Below are positions 36,031 through 45,302 of a stretch of 64,000 nucleotides of DNA, piece by piece. The notes beneath the pieces were generated by a model, which had not been told where the DNA came from, did no database searches, and saw only the letters and a list, made by a program, of their open reading frames with translations. Both the position numbers and the translations under genes were made by a program. This stretch comes from Dyadobacter sp. SG02 (GTDB lineage: Bacteria; Bacteroidota; Bacteroidia; Cytophagales; Spirosomataceae): the NCBI RefSeq assembly GCF_900109045.1, contig NZ_FNYL01000017.1:1-64000 (forward strand). The letters are read 5' to 3'. Each line of letters starts with the position of its first letter. Position 1 is the stretch's first letter.

Positions 36031-36061
36031 AAAAATGCCCTGTTTATAGCAGGGCATTTTT
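36031..36061. terminator. Bidirectional terminator between recA and the convergent AAA gene
   Basis: AAAAATGCCCTG (36031-36042) pairs perfectly with CAGGGCATTTTT (36050-36061) around a seven-base loop. The A and T flanks give a U-tract on either strand, so it can stop transcripts from both recA and the minus-strand AAA ATPase gene. Confidence 0.85.
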
Positions 36062-36081
36062 GTTTGTAGTCTATTCAAATA

Positions 36082-37620
36082 TCAGAAAGGCTTGCGATCA
36101 TCATCGTCGTCGTCCTCGAAGTCGTAATCATCTTCGCCCGGGCCAGAGAACATGCTACTCACCAGATCCTGGAACTTCATGCCCTGATCGAGGGCCTGCT
36201 TGCCAACGAGCGAGAATTCGGCCATGCCGTGCAATGCGAATTCCATCATGAAAAGCTTCTCTTCGGCATCGCCGTAGGCTGAGAGCATGTCCACAAAATC
36301 GTCCAGGCCATCGATGGTTTTCAGGCGGGCGATGTATTCGCGGTCGGTCATGTCCGCGGGCATTTCCATTTCATTGCCGGCACCGAACCATTCCACCACT
36401 TTCGCGTAAGGATTGATCTTGCTTTTCTTGCTCTTTTCCGGGTCGGGGAAGAAATTCAGGAATTGGGTGCGGATGGCTTTGCCGATCAGGTTCTGCGCCA
36501 CGATTACCGGGCCTTCCACTTCGCCTTCGTAAACCAGCTCCACTTTTCCGCAAATCGCGGAAACAACGCCGTAAAGATCAGAAATGCGCACGTAGGTCGA
36601 AGTTTCGCCATTAATCAGCGCACGTCTTTCGGCGGTACTTAAAAGGCTTTCGTAGGCAGAAATCGTCAAGCGCGCCGAAACACCGCTTTTGGAATCCACA
36701 TACTCGCTTTCCCGTGCTTCGAATGCAATCTGTTCGATCAAGGTCTTTATCAACTCATTGACGCGCACAATGCCTTTCTGCTCCGGCTTCACCACCGCTT
36801 CCTGCTCGGTAATGCGCTTGCCGGTTTCGATCGTTTTCGGGTAATGCGTCACGATCTGACTTTCTATCCGGTCTTTGAGCGGCGTTACAATACTTCCGCG
36901 ATTGGTATAATCCTCCGGGTTGGCCGTGAACACGAATTGAATGTCGAGCGGCAGCCGCAATTTGAAACCGCGGATCTGAATATCGCCTTCCTGCAAAATA
37001 TTAAACAGGGCGACCTGGATACGCGCCTGCAAATCGGGCAATTCATTGATCACGAAAATGCCGCGATGGGAGCGTGGAATGAGTCCAAAATGGATCACAC
37101 GCTCGTCGGAATAGGGCAATTTCAAGGTCGCAGCCTTAATAGGATCGACGTCTCCGATCAAATCCGCTACCGAAACATCCGGCGTTGCCAGCTTTTCGGT
37201 ATAGCGTTCGTCGCGGTGCAGCCAGGCGATTTCTGCATTATCGCCGTGGTCGGCCAGCACATCCTTGGCATAGCGCGAAAGCGGCGCCAGGGGATCGTCG
37301 TGCAATTCCGAATTTTTAATGTAGGGAATGTATTCGTCGAGGAGGTTGACCATCATGCGTGCGATACGCGTCTTGGCCTGCCCGCGCAACCCGAGGAAGT
37401 TGATGTTATGCATCGAAAGAATGGCCCTTTCCACGTCGGGGATGACCGTTTCCTCATAACCCCAGATGCCCGGGAAGACATTCTCCTTGTTCCTGATCTT
37501 TTCAATCAGGTTATCTCTCAGCTCCTGCTTGATAGAACGCGACTGATAACCTGCTTTTTTTAGTTCTCCGAGTGTCCGGATTCCCAGTAGTTCTGTGCTT
37601 GTAAGCTTCGAGTATGTCAT
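36082..37620 (-). CDS. ChlI/MoxR-like AAA ATPase
   Basis: This 512-residue AAA ATPase resembles the magnesium chelatase I subunit. The P-loop is GLRGQAKTR (77-85), with Ala where Gly is usual. The Walker B-like strand is GIFVINEL (187-194), with Asn where Asp is usual. Sensor-type segment FVFTANPEDYTNRGSI and KDRIESQIVTHYP follow. The C-terminal tail is strongly acidic (GEDDYDFEDDDDDD). Such ATPases remodel targets together with vWA proteins, and a vWA gene lies at 8782-9891. It starts 15 bases after the rny stop and probably shares its transcript. Confidence 0.85.
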   Translation of the reverse strand: MTYSKLTSTELLGIRTLGELKKAGYQSRSIKQELRDNLIEKIRNKENVFPGIWGYEETVIPDVERAILSMHNINFLGLRGQAKTRIARMMVNLLDEYIPYIKNSELHDDPLAPLSRYAKDVLADHGDNAEIAWLHRDERYTEKLATPDVSVADLIGDVDPIKAATLKLPYSDERVIHFGLIPRSHRGIFVINELPDLQARIQVALFNILQEGDIQIRGFKLRLPLDIQFVFTANPEDYTNRGSIVTPLKDRIESQIVTHYPKTIETGKRITEQEAVVKPEQKGIVRVNELIKTLIEQIAFEARESEYVDSKSGVSARLTISAYESLLSTAERRALINGETSTYVRISDLYGVVSAICGKVELVYEGEVEGPVIVAQNLIGKAIRTQFLNFFPDPEKSKKSKINPYAKVVEWFGAGNEMEMPADMTDREYIARLKTIDGLDDFVDMLSAYGDAEEKLFMMEFALHGMAEFSLVGKQALDQGMKFQDLVSSMFSGPGEDDYDFEDDDDDDRKPF

Positions 37621-37635
37621 GTATAAAATAGTGGA

Positions 37636-39207
37636 TTAACGCGCGTACGCCACCGACCGCATTTCACGGATCACCGTGATTTTGATCTGGCCGGGATACT
37701 GCATTTCTTTTTCAATTTTCTGCGAGATATCGAACGATAGCAAGCCCGCTTTTTCGTCGGACACATTGTCGGCGTCGATGATCACGCGCAGCTCGCGGCC
37801 CGCCTGGATCGCGTAGCATTTCTCTACGCCGTCGAACGACAGGGCGAGGTTTTCAAGGTCGCGGAGGCGCTGGATGTACGACTCCATCATTTCGCGGCGT
37901 GCGCCGGGGCGTGAGCCTGAAATGGCGTCACAAACCTGGATTATCGGCGACAGGATAGAAGTCATTTCGATCTCGTCGTGGTGTGCTCCGATCGCGTTGC
38001 AAACCTCCGGATTCTCTTTGTATTTCTTGGCCAGCTCCATACCCAGGATCGCGTGCGGAAGATCCGATTCCTCAGGCCATACTTTCCCGATATCGTGAAG
38101 CAGACCGGCGCGTTTCGCCAGTTTGGTATTCAAACCAAGCTCTGCGGCCATAGTAGCGCACAATTTGGCCACTTCGCGGGAGTGTTGGAGCAGGTTTTGT
38201 CCGTATGAAGAACGGAAACGCATCCGGCCGATCATTTTCACCAGCTCGGGGTGCAAGCCGTGGATACCCATGTCGATTACGGTACGCTCACCGATTTCGA
38301 CGATCTCGTCCTCGATATTTTTGCGGGTTTTGGCAACCACCTCCTCGATGCGGGCAGGGTGGATACGTCCGTCCTGAACCAAACGGTGCAATGAAAGCCG
38401 TGCTATTTCCCTTCTCACAGGGTCGAAACCGGAGATAACGATCGCTTCCGGGGTGTCATCCACGATAATTTCAACGCCGGTAGCGGCTTCCAGGGCGCGG
38501 ATGTTCCGTCCTTCGCGACCGATGATTTTACCTTTGATATCGTCGTTTTCAATGTTGAATACCGACACGCAGTTTTCGATCGCGTGCTCGGCGGCAGTGC
38601 GCTGGATGGTTTCGATAACGATCTTTTTCGCTTCTTTGGTAGCGGTAAGACGCGCTTCTTCCATTGCGCTTTTGATGTATGATCCCGCCCGGGTTTCCGC
38701 TTCCGCTTTCAATGCGTCCACCAACTGTTCACGCGCCTGGTCGGCGGTGAGGTTCGCTATTTTTTCAAGCTGGGTAACCTGTTGTTGCAGGGATTTTTCA
38801 GCCTCTTCGCGACGTTTGGTCGCGGTTTCGAGCTGCTGGGTGAGGTTGTTCTTGAGGGTATCGAGCTCGCTTTCCTTACGCTTGGTCTGTTCCATGCTCT
38901 GGTTCAGGCTTTGCTCGCGTTGTTTCAGTTTTTGCTCGTTGCCTTGCAGGATACTGCGCTTTTTATTGGCGTCTTCTTCGAATTCCGTTTTCAACCGGAG
39001 GTACTTTTCTTTCGCTTCGAGAATGCGGTCTTTTTTGATGTTTTCGGCCGCTACTTCTGCATTCCGGAGAATTTCAGCTGCACGATCCTGGGCCTCTTTT
39101 TCCTTTGCGTCGAATGATCGCTGAAAGATGTACTTACCTGCAAAAATACCCACCCCAATGGCGATGATATCGGACAGGATGACGATGAAATACAATGAAT
39201 TAGACAT
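37636..39207 (-). CDS. rny: Ribonuclease Y
   Basis: RNase Y is a membrane-anchored endoribonuclease that starts mRNA decay. The 523-residue protein has an N-terminal TM helix ([21 protein letters not shown]), a long charged coiled coil to about residue 200, a KH domain with [17 protein letters not shown], and an HD domain with [18 protein letters not shown] and later AHHDEIEM. All expected catalytic motifs are present. It lies after zapA, with a 121-base gap, in the order common to Bacteroidota. Confidence 0.96.
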   Translation of the reverse strand: MSNSLYFIVILSDIIAIGVGIFAGKYIFQRSFDAKEKEAQDRAAEILRNAEVAAENIKKDRILEAKEKYLRLKTEFEEDANKKRSILQGNEQKLKQREQSLNQSMEQTKRKESELDTLKNNLTQQLETATKRREEAEKSLQQQVTQLEKIANLTADQAREQLVDALKAEAETRAGSYIKSAMEEARLTATKEAKKIVIETIQRTAAEHAIENCVSVFNIENDDIKGKIIGREGRNIRALEAATGVEIIVDDTPEAIVISGFDPVRREIARLSLHRLVQDGRIHPARIEEVVAKTRKNIEDEIVEIGERTVIDMGIHGLHPELVKMIGRMRFRSSYGQNLLQHSREVAKLCATMAAELGLNTKLAKRAGLLHDIGKVWPEESDLPHAILGMELAKKYKENPEVCNAIGAHHDEIEMTSILSPIIQVCDAISGSRPGARREMMESYIQRLRDLENLALSFDGVEKCYAIQAGRELRVIIDADNVSDEKAGLLSFDISQKIEKEMQYPGQIKITVIREMRSVAYAR

Positions 39208-39328
39208 TTCAATAATGGTTATATATAGTTGGTTTTACCGACTACACCCGCGTTGAAATGCCGAAAAAGGAAGAAATTGAAAGTATATTTTTGCAGATAC
39301 TGTAAAATCAAAGGGTCAGGTATGGGTG

Positions 39329-39640
39329 TCAGCTCTCGATAGCACTGGCGAGCGTTTCGTCCAGTTTTTCCACTCTGCTTTTAAAAGCCGCTACCAGGTC
39401 GTCCATTTCTTCCTGGTTCCGTTGTAATGCCACCAGGCATTCAATAGAGGTCAATGCAATAGCCTCTATGTCACCGTATACTTTCCCTTTTAATTTATGC
39501 TGTTGCACACGCTGCATGAACACCTCATACCCATCCCTGTAAAATTTCTCCTGATCCGCCGGAACGCTCAGTTTGAAACCTCTGTCCAGCAGTTTTATAA
39601 AGACAGAAACGTCTGGATTAGGTATGCTATTTTTTTTCAT
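39329..39640 (-). CDS. zapA: Cell division protein ZapA
   Basis: This 103-residue ZapA-like protein binds and bundles FtsZ filaments at the division ring. It has the N-terminal strand pair (VSVFIKLLDRGFKLSVPADQ) and a long C-terminal helix (EEMDDLVAAFKSRVEKLDET). Its start overlaps the stop of the upstream coiled-coil gene by four bases, implying translational coupling. The last bases are next to a copy of the GTCAGGTAT motif (39315). Confidence 0.85.
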   Translation of the reverse strand: MKKNSIPNPDVSVFIKLLDRGFKLSVPADQEKFYRDGYEVFMQRVQQHKLKGKVYGDIEAIALTSIECLVALQRNQEEMDDLVAAFKSRVEKLDETLASAIES

Positions 39641-39981
39641 AAGGTATCTTCAAGCAATTCGATGCACTTATCGATCTCCTGGATATATCTTTCAACTGAT
39701 TCTTTCAGCTCGGCAATTGCGCCTGTTGGTGTCAGTTTACTAGTGACAAGTTTAGCGAAACTTTTAGACTTATTAAAGTCTTTTTCTAAAGAGGTGTATT
39801 TTTTCCTTATTTCTTTCGATTCTTCCGTGAGCTTCGCATTGGCGGCCCGGAGCTCCGCGTTTTCACGCTGGAGCTCTGAGATCGACCAGTTTAATTTCTC
39901 TTTATGATTGATCAGGATTTCGAGTTTTTTCTCGACATCGGACAGTTTGTGTTCGATTATTCGTTCAATGCTCCTCTCCAT
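39637..39981 (-). CDS. Coiled-coil protein upstream of zapA
   Basis: The 114-residue protein is almost entirely a predicted coiled coil, from about residue 8 to 75 (for example HKEKLNWSISELQRENAELR), with a second helix at the C-terminus (ELKESVERYIQEIDKCIELL). No family is recognised with certainty. Because it overlaps zapA by four bases it may be its structural partner, in the way ZapB partners ZapA in enterobacteria. That is inference from context and coiled-coil content only. Confidence 0.72.
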   Translation of the reverse strand: MERSIERIIEHKLSDVEKKLEILINHKEKLNWSISELQRENAELRAANAKLTEESKEIRKKYTSLEKDFNKSKSFAKLVTSKLTPTGAIAELKESVERYIQEIDKCIELLEDTL

Positions 39982-40022
39982 TTTTTTAAACTCAAAGATC
40001 CGACAATTGGAAAAACCGGGAC

Positions 40023-42452
40023 TTATTTTCTGATCACCGCTTCAAATTCCCTTTCGTAGGTTGCGATCAGGCGCTGCATTGATTTGTCGATTACCTTGTC
40101 GGTAAGCGTTTGCTGCTCGTCCTGCAAAATGAAGCTGATCGCGTACGACTTTTTACCTTCCAGATTCGCCCCCTCGTACACGTCGAACACATTCACGGCA
40201 CGCAGCAGGCCCCGCTCGGTTTTGTAGGCGGCCTGGCGGAGCTCTTCAAAAGTCACCTTCTTGTTCACCACTACCGAAAGGTCGCGGCGCACCTCGGGGA
40301 ACTTCGGCACTTCCGTATACTGAACGGCTGCGCTGTACTGACGGAAGAGGTATTCCCAATCGAAATCAGCGTAGAAAACCGGCGCTTTAACGTCCAGTTT
40401 TTTTGCAACGGCCGCTTGAAGCAAACCAAAGGATACCACTGGCTTTTTATTGGCCAATAATGTCAATCCGCTTTTGAATATGGCGCTGTCAGCCTCCTGT
40501 TTCTGAACGTCCCTGATTTTCATCGAAGTCAGAACCTGGTTTACCCATGCGGCCAGGTCGTGGAAAACCACCTCGCGCGATTTTTCAAACCAGCTTTCCT
40601 GACGGATATTGCCGGTCACAAATACGGAAAGGCGTTCTTTTTCGATGTATTTGCCGTCGATCTCATGGTAAGTTTTTCCAAATTCAAATACTTTCAAATC
40701 CTTCTGGCGGCGGTTGCTGTTGTAAGCGATCACTTCCAGGCCGGAGAAAAGCAGCGTCTGGCGCATCACCGAGAGGTCTTCGCTCAGGTAATTCAGGATT
40801 TTCACCGGGTTACCTGCCAGTGCTTCGCCTAATATCGCCTGGTATTCAGGCTTGGTCAACGAATTGTTGATCATTTCATTGAAACCATTGCCCACGAGCA
40901 GTTCCGCTACGCGCAGTTTCAGCTTTTCAGGGTCGTTGACCGGGAAATCGGAAAGGTAATCGGAGCTCAACGCATCCGAAAGTTCCACCTGACCGAATCC
41001 GTAAATGCGGAGGATTTCTTCGATCACGTCGGCCTCACGTTGTACGTCCACGCGGTAAGGCGGCACGATCGCTATGAAACCAGCCTCGGTTTCGTCGGTA
41101 ATGCGGATATCGAGGCTTTCAAGAATGTCTTTAATCAGCTCTTTGCCCAAAGATTTGCCGATCAGCCGGTCGATGTTTTTGTATTTGATATTGACTTTGA
41201 AATCCTCAATAGGCTCAGGGTAAATGTCGATAATGTCGGACGAAACGCGGCCGCCGGCAATTTCCTGGATCAGCAATGCGGCCCTTTTCAATGCGAAAAG
41301 CGGCATATTAGGATCGGTACCACGCTCGAAACGGAACGACGAATCGGTTTTCAGCGAGAAACGTTGCGCCGTCCTGCGCACCCACACGGGCGAGAAGTAG
41401 GCCGATTCGAGGAAAATAGAAGTCGTGGTATCGGTCACGCCGGAGGTCAGTCCACCGAAAACGCCGGCAATGCACATTGGCTCGGGGTTTCCGTCTACGC
41501 CTTCGTTGCAAATCATGAGGTCGTTAGCCGAGATTTTGCGCTCGATACCGTCCAGCGTCACGAATGGGGTATTTTCAGCAACCGTGGTAACAATCACTTT
41601 TTTACCCAAAACCTTTTCCGCATCGAATGCATGCATCGGCTGGCCGAGCTCGTGGCAAACGTAGTTGGTAATGTCGACGATATTGTTGATCGCACGGATG
41701 CCGATAGTTTGCAAGCGCTGTTTCAGCCACTCGGGCGATTCGGCTACGGTAATGCCGGAGATTGTAAGACCTGTATAGCGAGGGCAAGCCTCCGTATTGC
41801 GTACCTCTACCGGAATCGGCAGATTTTGATTATTTACTTTAAATGCTTCAACGGGAGGCAATGTGATTGGCCGCTTCAAAACCGCTTTCAGATCACGCGC
41901 CACGCCATAATGCGAAGCTGCGTCCGCGCGGTTAGGCGTGAGGCCGATTTCGATCAGGTAGTCGGAGGAAATGCCGAAATATTCCGCCGCGGGTGTGCCG
42001 TTAGGCAATTGGGTATCGAGTACGAGAATGCCGTCGTGCGAAGTGCCCACGCCCAGTTCATCCTCAGCGCAGATCATGCCTTCGGAAAGAGCGCCGCGGA
42101 TCTTTGATTTTTTCAAAACGAGCGGCTGGTCGCTGCCGGTCGGGTATAATGTAGCGCCTACCGTCGCAACGATCACTTTCTGGCCCGCCGCCACATTCGG
42201 TGCACCGCAAACGATCGAAAGCGGTGCTTCGCCGCCCACGTCGACAGTCGTCAGGCTAAGACGGTCGGCTTCGGGATGTTTTTCACGCGTCAGTACCTCA
42301 CCGATCACCACGCCCTGCAAGCCGCCCTTTATCGATTCGATCTCTTCAATACCTTCGACTTCCAGCCCGGTGCCCGTCAGCAAACGGTCGATTTCTTCGG
42401 GTGTTTCAGTAATTTCAATTAAATCTTTAAGCCACTTATAAGAGATCTTCAT
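40023..42452 (-). CDS. pheT: Phenylalanine--tRNA ligase subunit beta
   Basis: PheT with PheS charges tRNA-Phe. The 809-residue protein shows the N-terminal EMAP-like tRNA-binding domain (residues about 40-150, LSIVCGAPNVAAGQKV), the B3/4 editing domain, B5 (YKNIDRLIGKSLGKE), the core catalytic-like domain (FRFERGTDPNMP) and the C-terminal FDX-ACB domain (YTEVPKFPEVRRDLSVVV). pheS is not adjacent, which is usual in this phylum. It heads the group pheT - coiled coil - zapA - rny - AAA on the minus strand. Confidence 0.97.
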   Translation of the reverse strand: MKISYKWLKDLIEITETPEEIDRLLTGTGLEVEGIEEIESIKGGLQGVVIGEVLTREKHPEADRLSLTTVDVGGEAPLSIVCGAPNVAAGQKVIVATVGATLYPTGSDQPLVLKKSKIRGALSEGMICAEDELGVGTSHDGILVLDTQLPNGTPAAEYFGISSDYLIEIGLTPNRADAASHYGVARDLKAVLKRPITLPPVEAFKVNNQNLPIPVEVRNTEACPRYTGLTISGITVAESPEWLKQRLQTIGIRAINNIVDITNYVCHELGQPMHAFDAEKVLGKKVIVTTVAENTPFVTLDGIERKISANDLMICNEGVDGNPEPMCIAGVFGGLTSGVTDTTTSIFLESAYFSPVWVRRTAQRFSLKTDSSFRFERGTDPNMPLFALKRAALLIQEIAGGRVSSDIIDIYPEPIEDFKVNIKYKNIDRLIGKSLGKELIKDILESLDIRITDETEAGFIAIVPPYRVDVQREADVIEEILRIYGFGQVELSDALSSDYLSDFPVNDPEKLKLRVAELLVGNGFNEMINNSLTKPEYQAILGEALAGNPVKILNYLSEDLSVMRQTLLFSGLEVIAYNSNRRQKDLKVFEFGKTYHEIDGKYIEKERLSVFVTGNIRQESWFEKSREVVFHDLAAWVNQVLTSMKIRDVQKQEADSAIFKSGLTLLANKKPVVSFGLLQAAVAKKLDVKAPVFYADFDWEYLFRQYSAAVQYTEVPKFPEVRRDLSVVVNKKVTFEELRQAAYKTERGLLRAVNVFDVYEGANLEGKKSYAISFILQDEQQTLTDKVIDKSMQRLIATYEREFEAVIRK

Positions 42453-42576
42453 GCGAATGCTTTAATAACAATAAAAATTCAGGCGCGGGAAATACTGCCT
42501 GGTTTGCAAAATTAATGATTTAGTTTGAACGGCATTCGGGCATTGCGCGCGGAGGCCGTTTTTTATATGGGCAATG

Positions 42577-43227
42577 CTATTCGTGCGTCGCTTCCTCTGT
42601 CACTTCGCCGGCGTGAATGGCCACAGTCAACGTATTTTCGGCCGGCGGCACCGGGCAGGCGTAGCTTTCCTGGTAAGCACAATAGGGGTTATACGCTTTG
42701 TTGAAGTCGAGTACGATGGTGTTGTTCTTGATCTGATCCACGGGATAATCGAGGTAGCGGCCGCCGCCGTAGGTCTCCTTGCCGCTGGTACCATCTCGGA
42801 AAAGAACGGAAATCGTGCCTTCATTCTTTAAAAGGAGCAATTTTTGTGTCTGACCTTCGACGCTGAAATTGGCATAACCGTATTTTTCATATTTCTCGGT
42901 GGTGCCGTCAGTATATTTCACGATTACCTCCTTATCGTCTTGCATGTAAGGCGAAATATTGGCTTTCACGCGGAATGAAAGGCTTGGTTCGAAATAATGC
43001 AGGCCGTGAAATGACTCCTTATCTTTAATAGGAGAGTCGTCGCCGGACTTGAACTGCTCGTCTTTGGCCGCGCGTTCTTCGAGGATCTTGGTTTTGTACG
43101 CGACAGGATTGGCCGCGATGGCATCATCGGAGCTGCTTGTGCCGCCCATGTTTTCAATAATGAAGTAAGCAAGGATCGCAATGAACATGGCGATCGTGCT
43201 GTATCGGATCACTTTATTTTTGAACAT
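42577..43227 (-). CDS. DUF1684 domain-containing protein
   Basis: The 216-residue protein has an N-terminal membrane anchor (YSTIAMFIAILAYFIIENMG) and a periplasmic DUF1684 domain with FHGLHYFEPSLSFRVKA, GGGRYLDYP, and the conserved DFNKAYNPYCAYQESYACP. The last contains the family's Cys/Pro pattern. The function of DUF1684 is unknown. I chose ATG 43227 because a -7 promoter box sits at 43255-43262 upstream, inside the longer reading frame. It lies downstream of the single-domain response regulator, in divergent orientation. Confidence 0.85.
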   Translation of the reverse strand: MFKNKVIRYSTIAMFIAILAYFIIENMGGTSSSDDAIAANPVAYKTKILEERAAKDEQFKSGDDSPIKDKESFHGLHYFEPSLSFRVKANISPYMQDDKEVIVKYTDGTTEKYEKYGYANFSVEGQTQKLLLLKNEGTISVLFRDGTSGKETYGGGRYLDYPVDQIKNNTIVLDFNKAYNPYCAYQESYACPVPPAENTLTVAIHAGEVTEEATHE

Positions 43228-43254
43228 AACAAGGATTATTGGGTAATCGGACTG

Positions 43255-43262
43255 CAAACTTA
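43255..43262 (-). promoter_or_regulatory. -7 promoter box for the DUF1684 gene
   Basis: Read on the minus strand this is TAAGTTTG, matching TAnnTTTG. A TTTTTC stretch lies about 22 bases upstream as a -33 candidate. It gives a leader of about 20-25 bases before ATG 43227. Confidence 0.5.
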
Positions 43263-43414
43263 CACCCGATCGCGCGCTTTGAAAAAGTATGGGAGGTTTA
43301 TTTACTTTTTTGGAATAATTTTGAAACTTCGCAACCATCGGGTTTGCGATGTTGATTGAAATATATCTAAATTGACCTGGGAAAAAACTTTAAACACAAT
43401 ACCTGCCCCATTGT

Positions 43415-43792
43415 ATGTCATACACAAAACGAGTACTCATTGCCGAAGACAGTTCAGTTATTCAAAACCTGGCGAGGAAGATTCTTGAATTTCAGCATTA
43501 TGAAATCACTTCCGTGAAAAACGGCGAACAAGTGCTTCAACTGCTTGAAAAAGAGGATTTTGATATCATTCTTTTGGATATCAATATGCCTGTGATGGAT
43601 GGAATGGAATGTGCAAGAAGCATCCGTAAGTTGTCCGACGAGAAAAAAGCCAAGACACCGATCGTGGCCATTACGGGCAATGCCAAAAATTATTCAGACG
43701 AAGATTTCAAAGAAGCAGGATTTGACGATGCGCTGATGAAGCCGTTGAATTTCGACCGCCTGGTTGAAGTGGTGGCGCATCTGACCGAATAA
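43415..43792 (+). CDS. Single-domain response regulator
   Basis: The 125-residue protein is a receiver domain only (CheY-like). It has the acid pair in LIAEDSS, phosphoacceptor Asp55 in LLDINMPVMDG, a Thr in AITGNA, and Lys in LMKPLN. There is no output domain. No histidine kinase gene is adjacent, so the cognate kinase is unknown. The next gene, an MBL hydrolase, starts eight bases after its stop and may be in the same operon. Confidence 0.92.
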   Translation: MSYTKRVLIAEDSSVIQNLARKILEFQHYEITSVKNGEQVLQLLEKEDFDIILLDINMPVMDGMECARSIRKLSDEKKAKTPIVAITGNAKNYSDEDFKEAGFDDALMKPLNFDRLVEVVAHLTE

Positions 43793-43799
43793 ACACCTG

Positions 43800-44561
43800 A
43801 TGAGGATTACATTTTTAGGAACCGGCACATCGCAGGGAATACCCGTTATTGCCTGCGATTGTGTCGTTTGCCGTTCTAATGACCAGCATGACAAGCGTTT
43901 ACGCACTTCCGTGTGGATTCAGGTCCACGGGAAATCGTTCGTCATCGACACCGGCCCCGATTTCCGCCAGCAAATGCTCCGGGCCAATGTGCATAGCCTC
44001 GACGCAGCCGTTTTTACCCACCAGCACAAAGACCACACCGCCGGACTGGACGATATAAGGGCATTTAACCACCGCCAGCAAATGGATATGCCGCTCTACG
44101 GCAGGCTGGAAGTTCTCAACCAGATCAAAACGGAATTTGCCTACGCATTTTCCGAGAAACGATATCCCGGGGTCCCGCATTTCGAGTTGCATCCCATTGA
44201 AAACGAGCCGTTTGAAGTAGCGGGTATAAAAGTGATCCCCATTGAGGTTATGCACCATAAACTCCCCGTTTACGGTTACCGCATCGGCGATTTTACCTAC
44301 ATTACCGACGCCAACTATATTTCCGAAGAAGAGCAGGAGAAGATTAAAGGCTCGCAAGTGCTCGTGCTCGATACCCTCCAAAAAGAGCCGCATCTCTCAC
44401 ATTTCACCCTCGCGCAGGCGCTCGACCTGATCGACAAACTGAATGTTCCGCAGGCCTACCTGACGCATATCAGCCATAAACTCGGCCTGCACGCCGTTGT
44501 CGAAAGTGAACTTCCCCCGCACGTACACCTTGCGTACGACGGTTTGGTGCTCGATCTGTAA
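43800..44561 (+). CDS. MBL fold metallo-hydrolase, PhnP-like
   Basis: The 253-residue protein has the metallo-beta-lactamase signature THQHKDH (73-79) and an extra Cys cluster C19-x-C21-xx-C24 as in PhnP-type cyclic phosphodiesterases. Other landmarks are VIDTGPDFRQQML and the late DANYISEEE, HISHKLG segment. It probably hydrolyses a phosphodiester or related small molecule; the substrate is not known. The gene follows the response regulator by eight bases, and a small GC hairpin (44580-44593) lies after it. Confidence 0.85.
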   Translation: MRITFLGTGTSQGIPVIACDCVVCRSNDQHDKRLRTSVWIQVHGKSFVIDTGPDFRQQMLRANVHSLDAAVFTHQHKDHTAGLDDIRAFNHRQQMDMPLYGRLEVLNQIKTEFAYAFSEKRYPGVPHFELHPIENEPFEVAGIKVIPIEVMHHKLPVYGYRIGDFTYITDANYISEEEQEKIKGSQVLVLDTLQKEPHLSHFTLAQALDLIDKLNVPQAYLTHISHKLGLHAVVESELPPHVHLAYDGLVLDL

Positions 44562-44597
44562 TTTAAAATCGGGTAACGTCCCGGAAAGCCGGGAATA

Positions 44598-45290
44598 TCA
44601 GCTATACCGGTCGTTCCGCCAAGGGTATGCTGTATTGGAATATCCCCTCAATTCCCAGAATCCCAGCTGGTTTTTAGGTAAAAACTGAATGCGGCTGATC
44701 CATTTGCTGCCTTTCCAGGCATAAAGTTGCGGCGTGATCATCCGTACCGGTCCGCCGTGGTCGCGTTCGAGCGGTTTGCCGTCGGCGGTATGGACGAGCA
44801 GCACGTCTTCTTTCAATGCTTCTTCCAGTGAAAGATTGGTGGTGTATTTGTCGTAACCGTGACAAAGCACGTGTGTAGCGGTCGGTTTCGGCATGACCAA
44901 GGCGGCAATATCGGCCAGGCGCACGCCCACCCACGGCACATCCATGCGCGACCAGGTGGTAACGCAATGAAAATCGCTTGTATCGTTGGTTTGAGGTAAT
45001 GCCATGAAATCCTCCCAGGATAACGTAACGGGTGATTCCACCTCGCCATCAATCACTAGCTTCCATTTGCTGAGTTGAATGTCTGGCTTGAAACCCAGGT
45101 CGAGTACCGGCCATTTCACCGTTTTGGTCTGGCCGACGGGCAACTGGGGCATTCCGTGGCGGTTTGGAGCGCCGCTTCCCATAGGTCTGGTATCGGAAAC
45201 GGAAGGCGTTTCGGCCATTTGCTGCTCGAAGCGGGCTTTCAGTTTCATCCGCGCTTCCACAATTTTATCGAGTTTGCTGTTTTCTTCCAT
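44598..45290 (-). CDS. Sulfite oxidase-like molybdopterin-dependent oxidoreductase
   Basis: The 230-residue soluble protein has the oxidoreductase molybdopterin-binding fold. The molybdenum ligand is probably Cys109 in DFHCVTTWSRMD, followed by GVRLADIAALV, LVHTADGKPLERDHGGPVRM and WKGSKWISRIQF. It has no twin-arginine signal, so it is cytoplasmic, unlike MsrP. The electron acceptor and substrate are not known. It lies 12 bases downstream of the DUF819 gene on the same strand. Confidence 0.85.
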   Translation of the reverse strand: MEENSKLDKIVEARMKLKARFEQQMAETPSVSDTRPMGSGAPNRHGMPQLPVGQTKTVKWPVLDLGFKPDIQLSKWKLVIDGEVESPVTLSWEDFMALPQTNDTSDFHCVTTWSRMDVPWVGVRLADIAALVMPKPTATHVLCHGYDKYTTNLSLEEALKEDVLLVHTADGKPLERDHGGPVRMITPQLYAWKGSKWISRIQFLPKNQLGFWELRGYSNTAYPWRNDRYS

Positions 45291-45302
45291 GTCAATCGAT
45301 GT

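Noticed and set aside
36082-37620. Sigma-54 activator
   Set aside because: The AAA domain lacks the GAFTGA loop and no helix-turn-helix is visible at the C-terminus.
39208-39328. 6S-like RNA in the gap between zapA and rny
   Set aside because: The position is typical in other bacteria, but the 121-base gap is too short and shows no long stem with a central bulge.
41040-42107. Open frame of 355 codons opposite pheT
   Set aside because: Same reason: pheT is certain and the antisense product has no recognisable feature.
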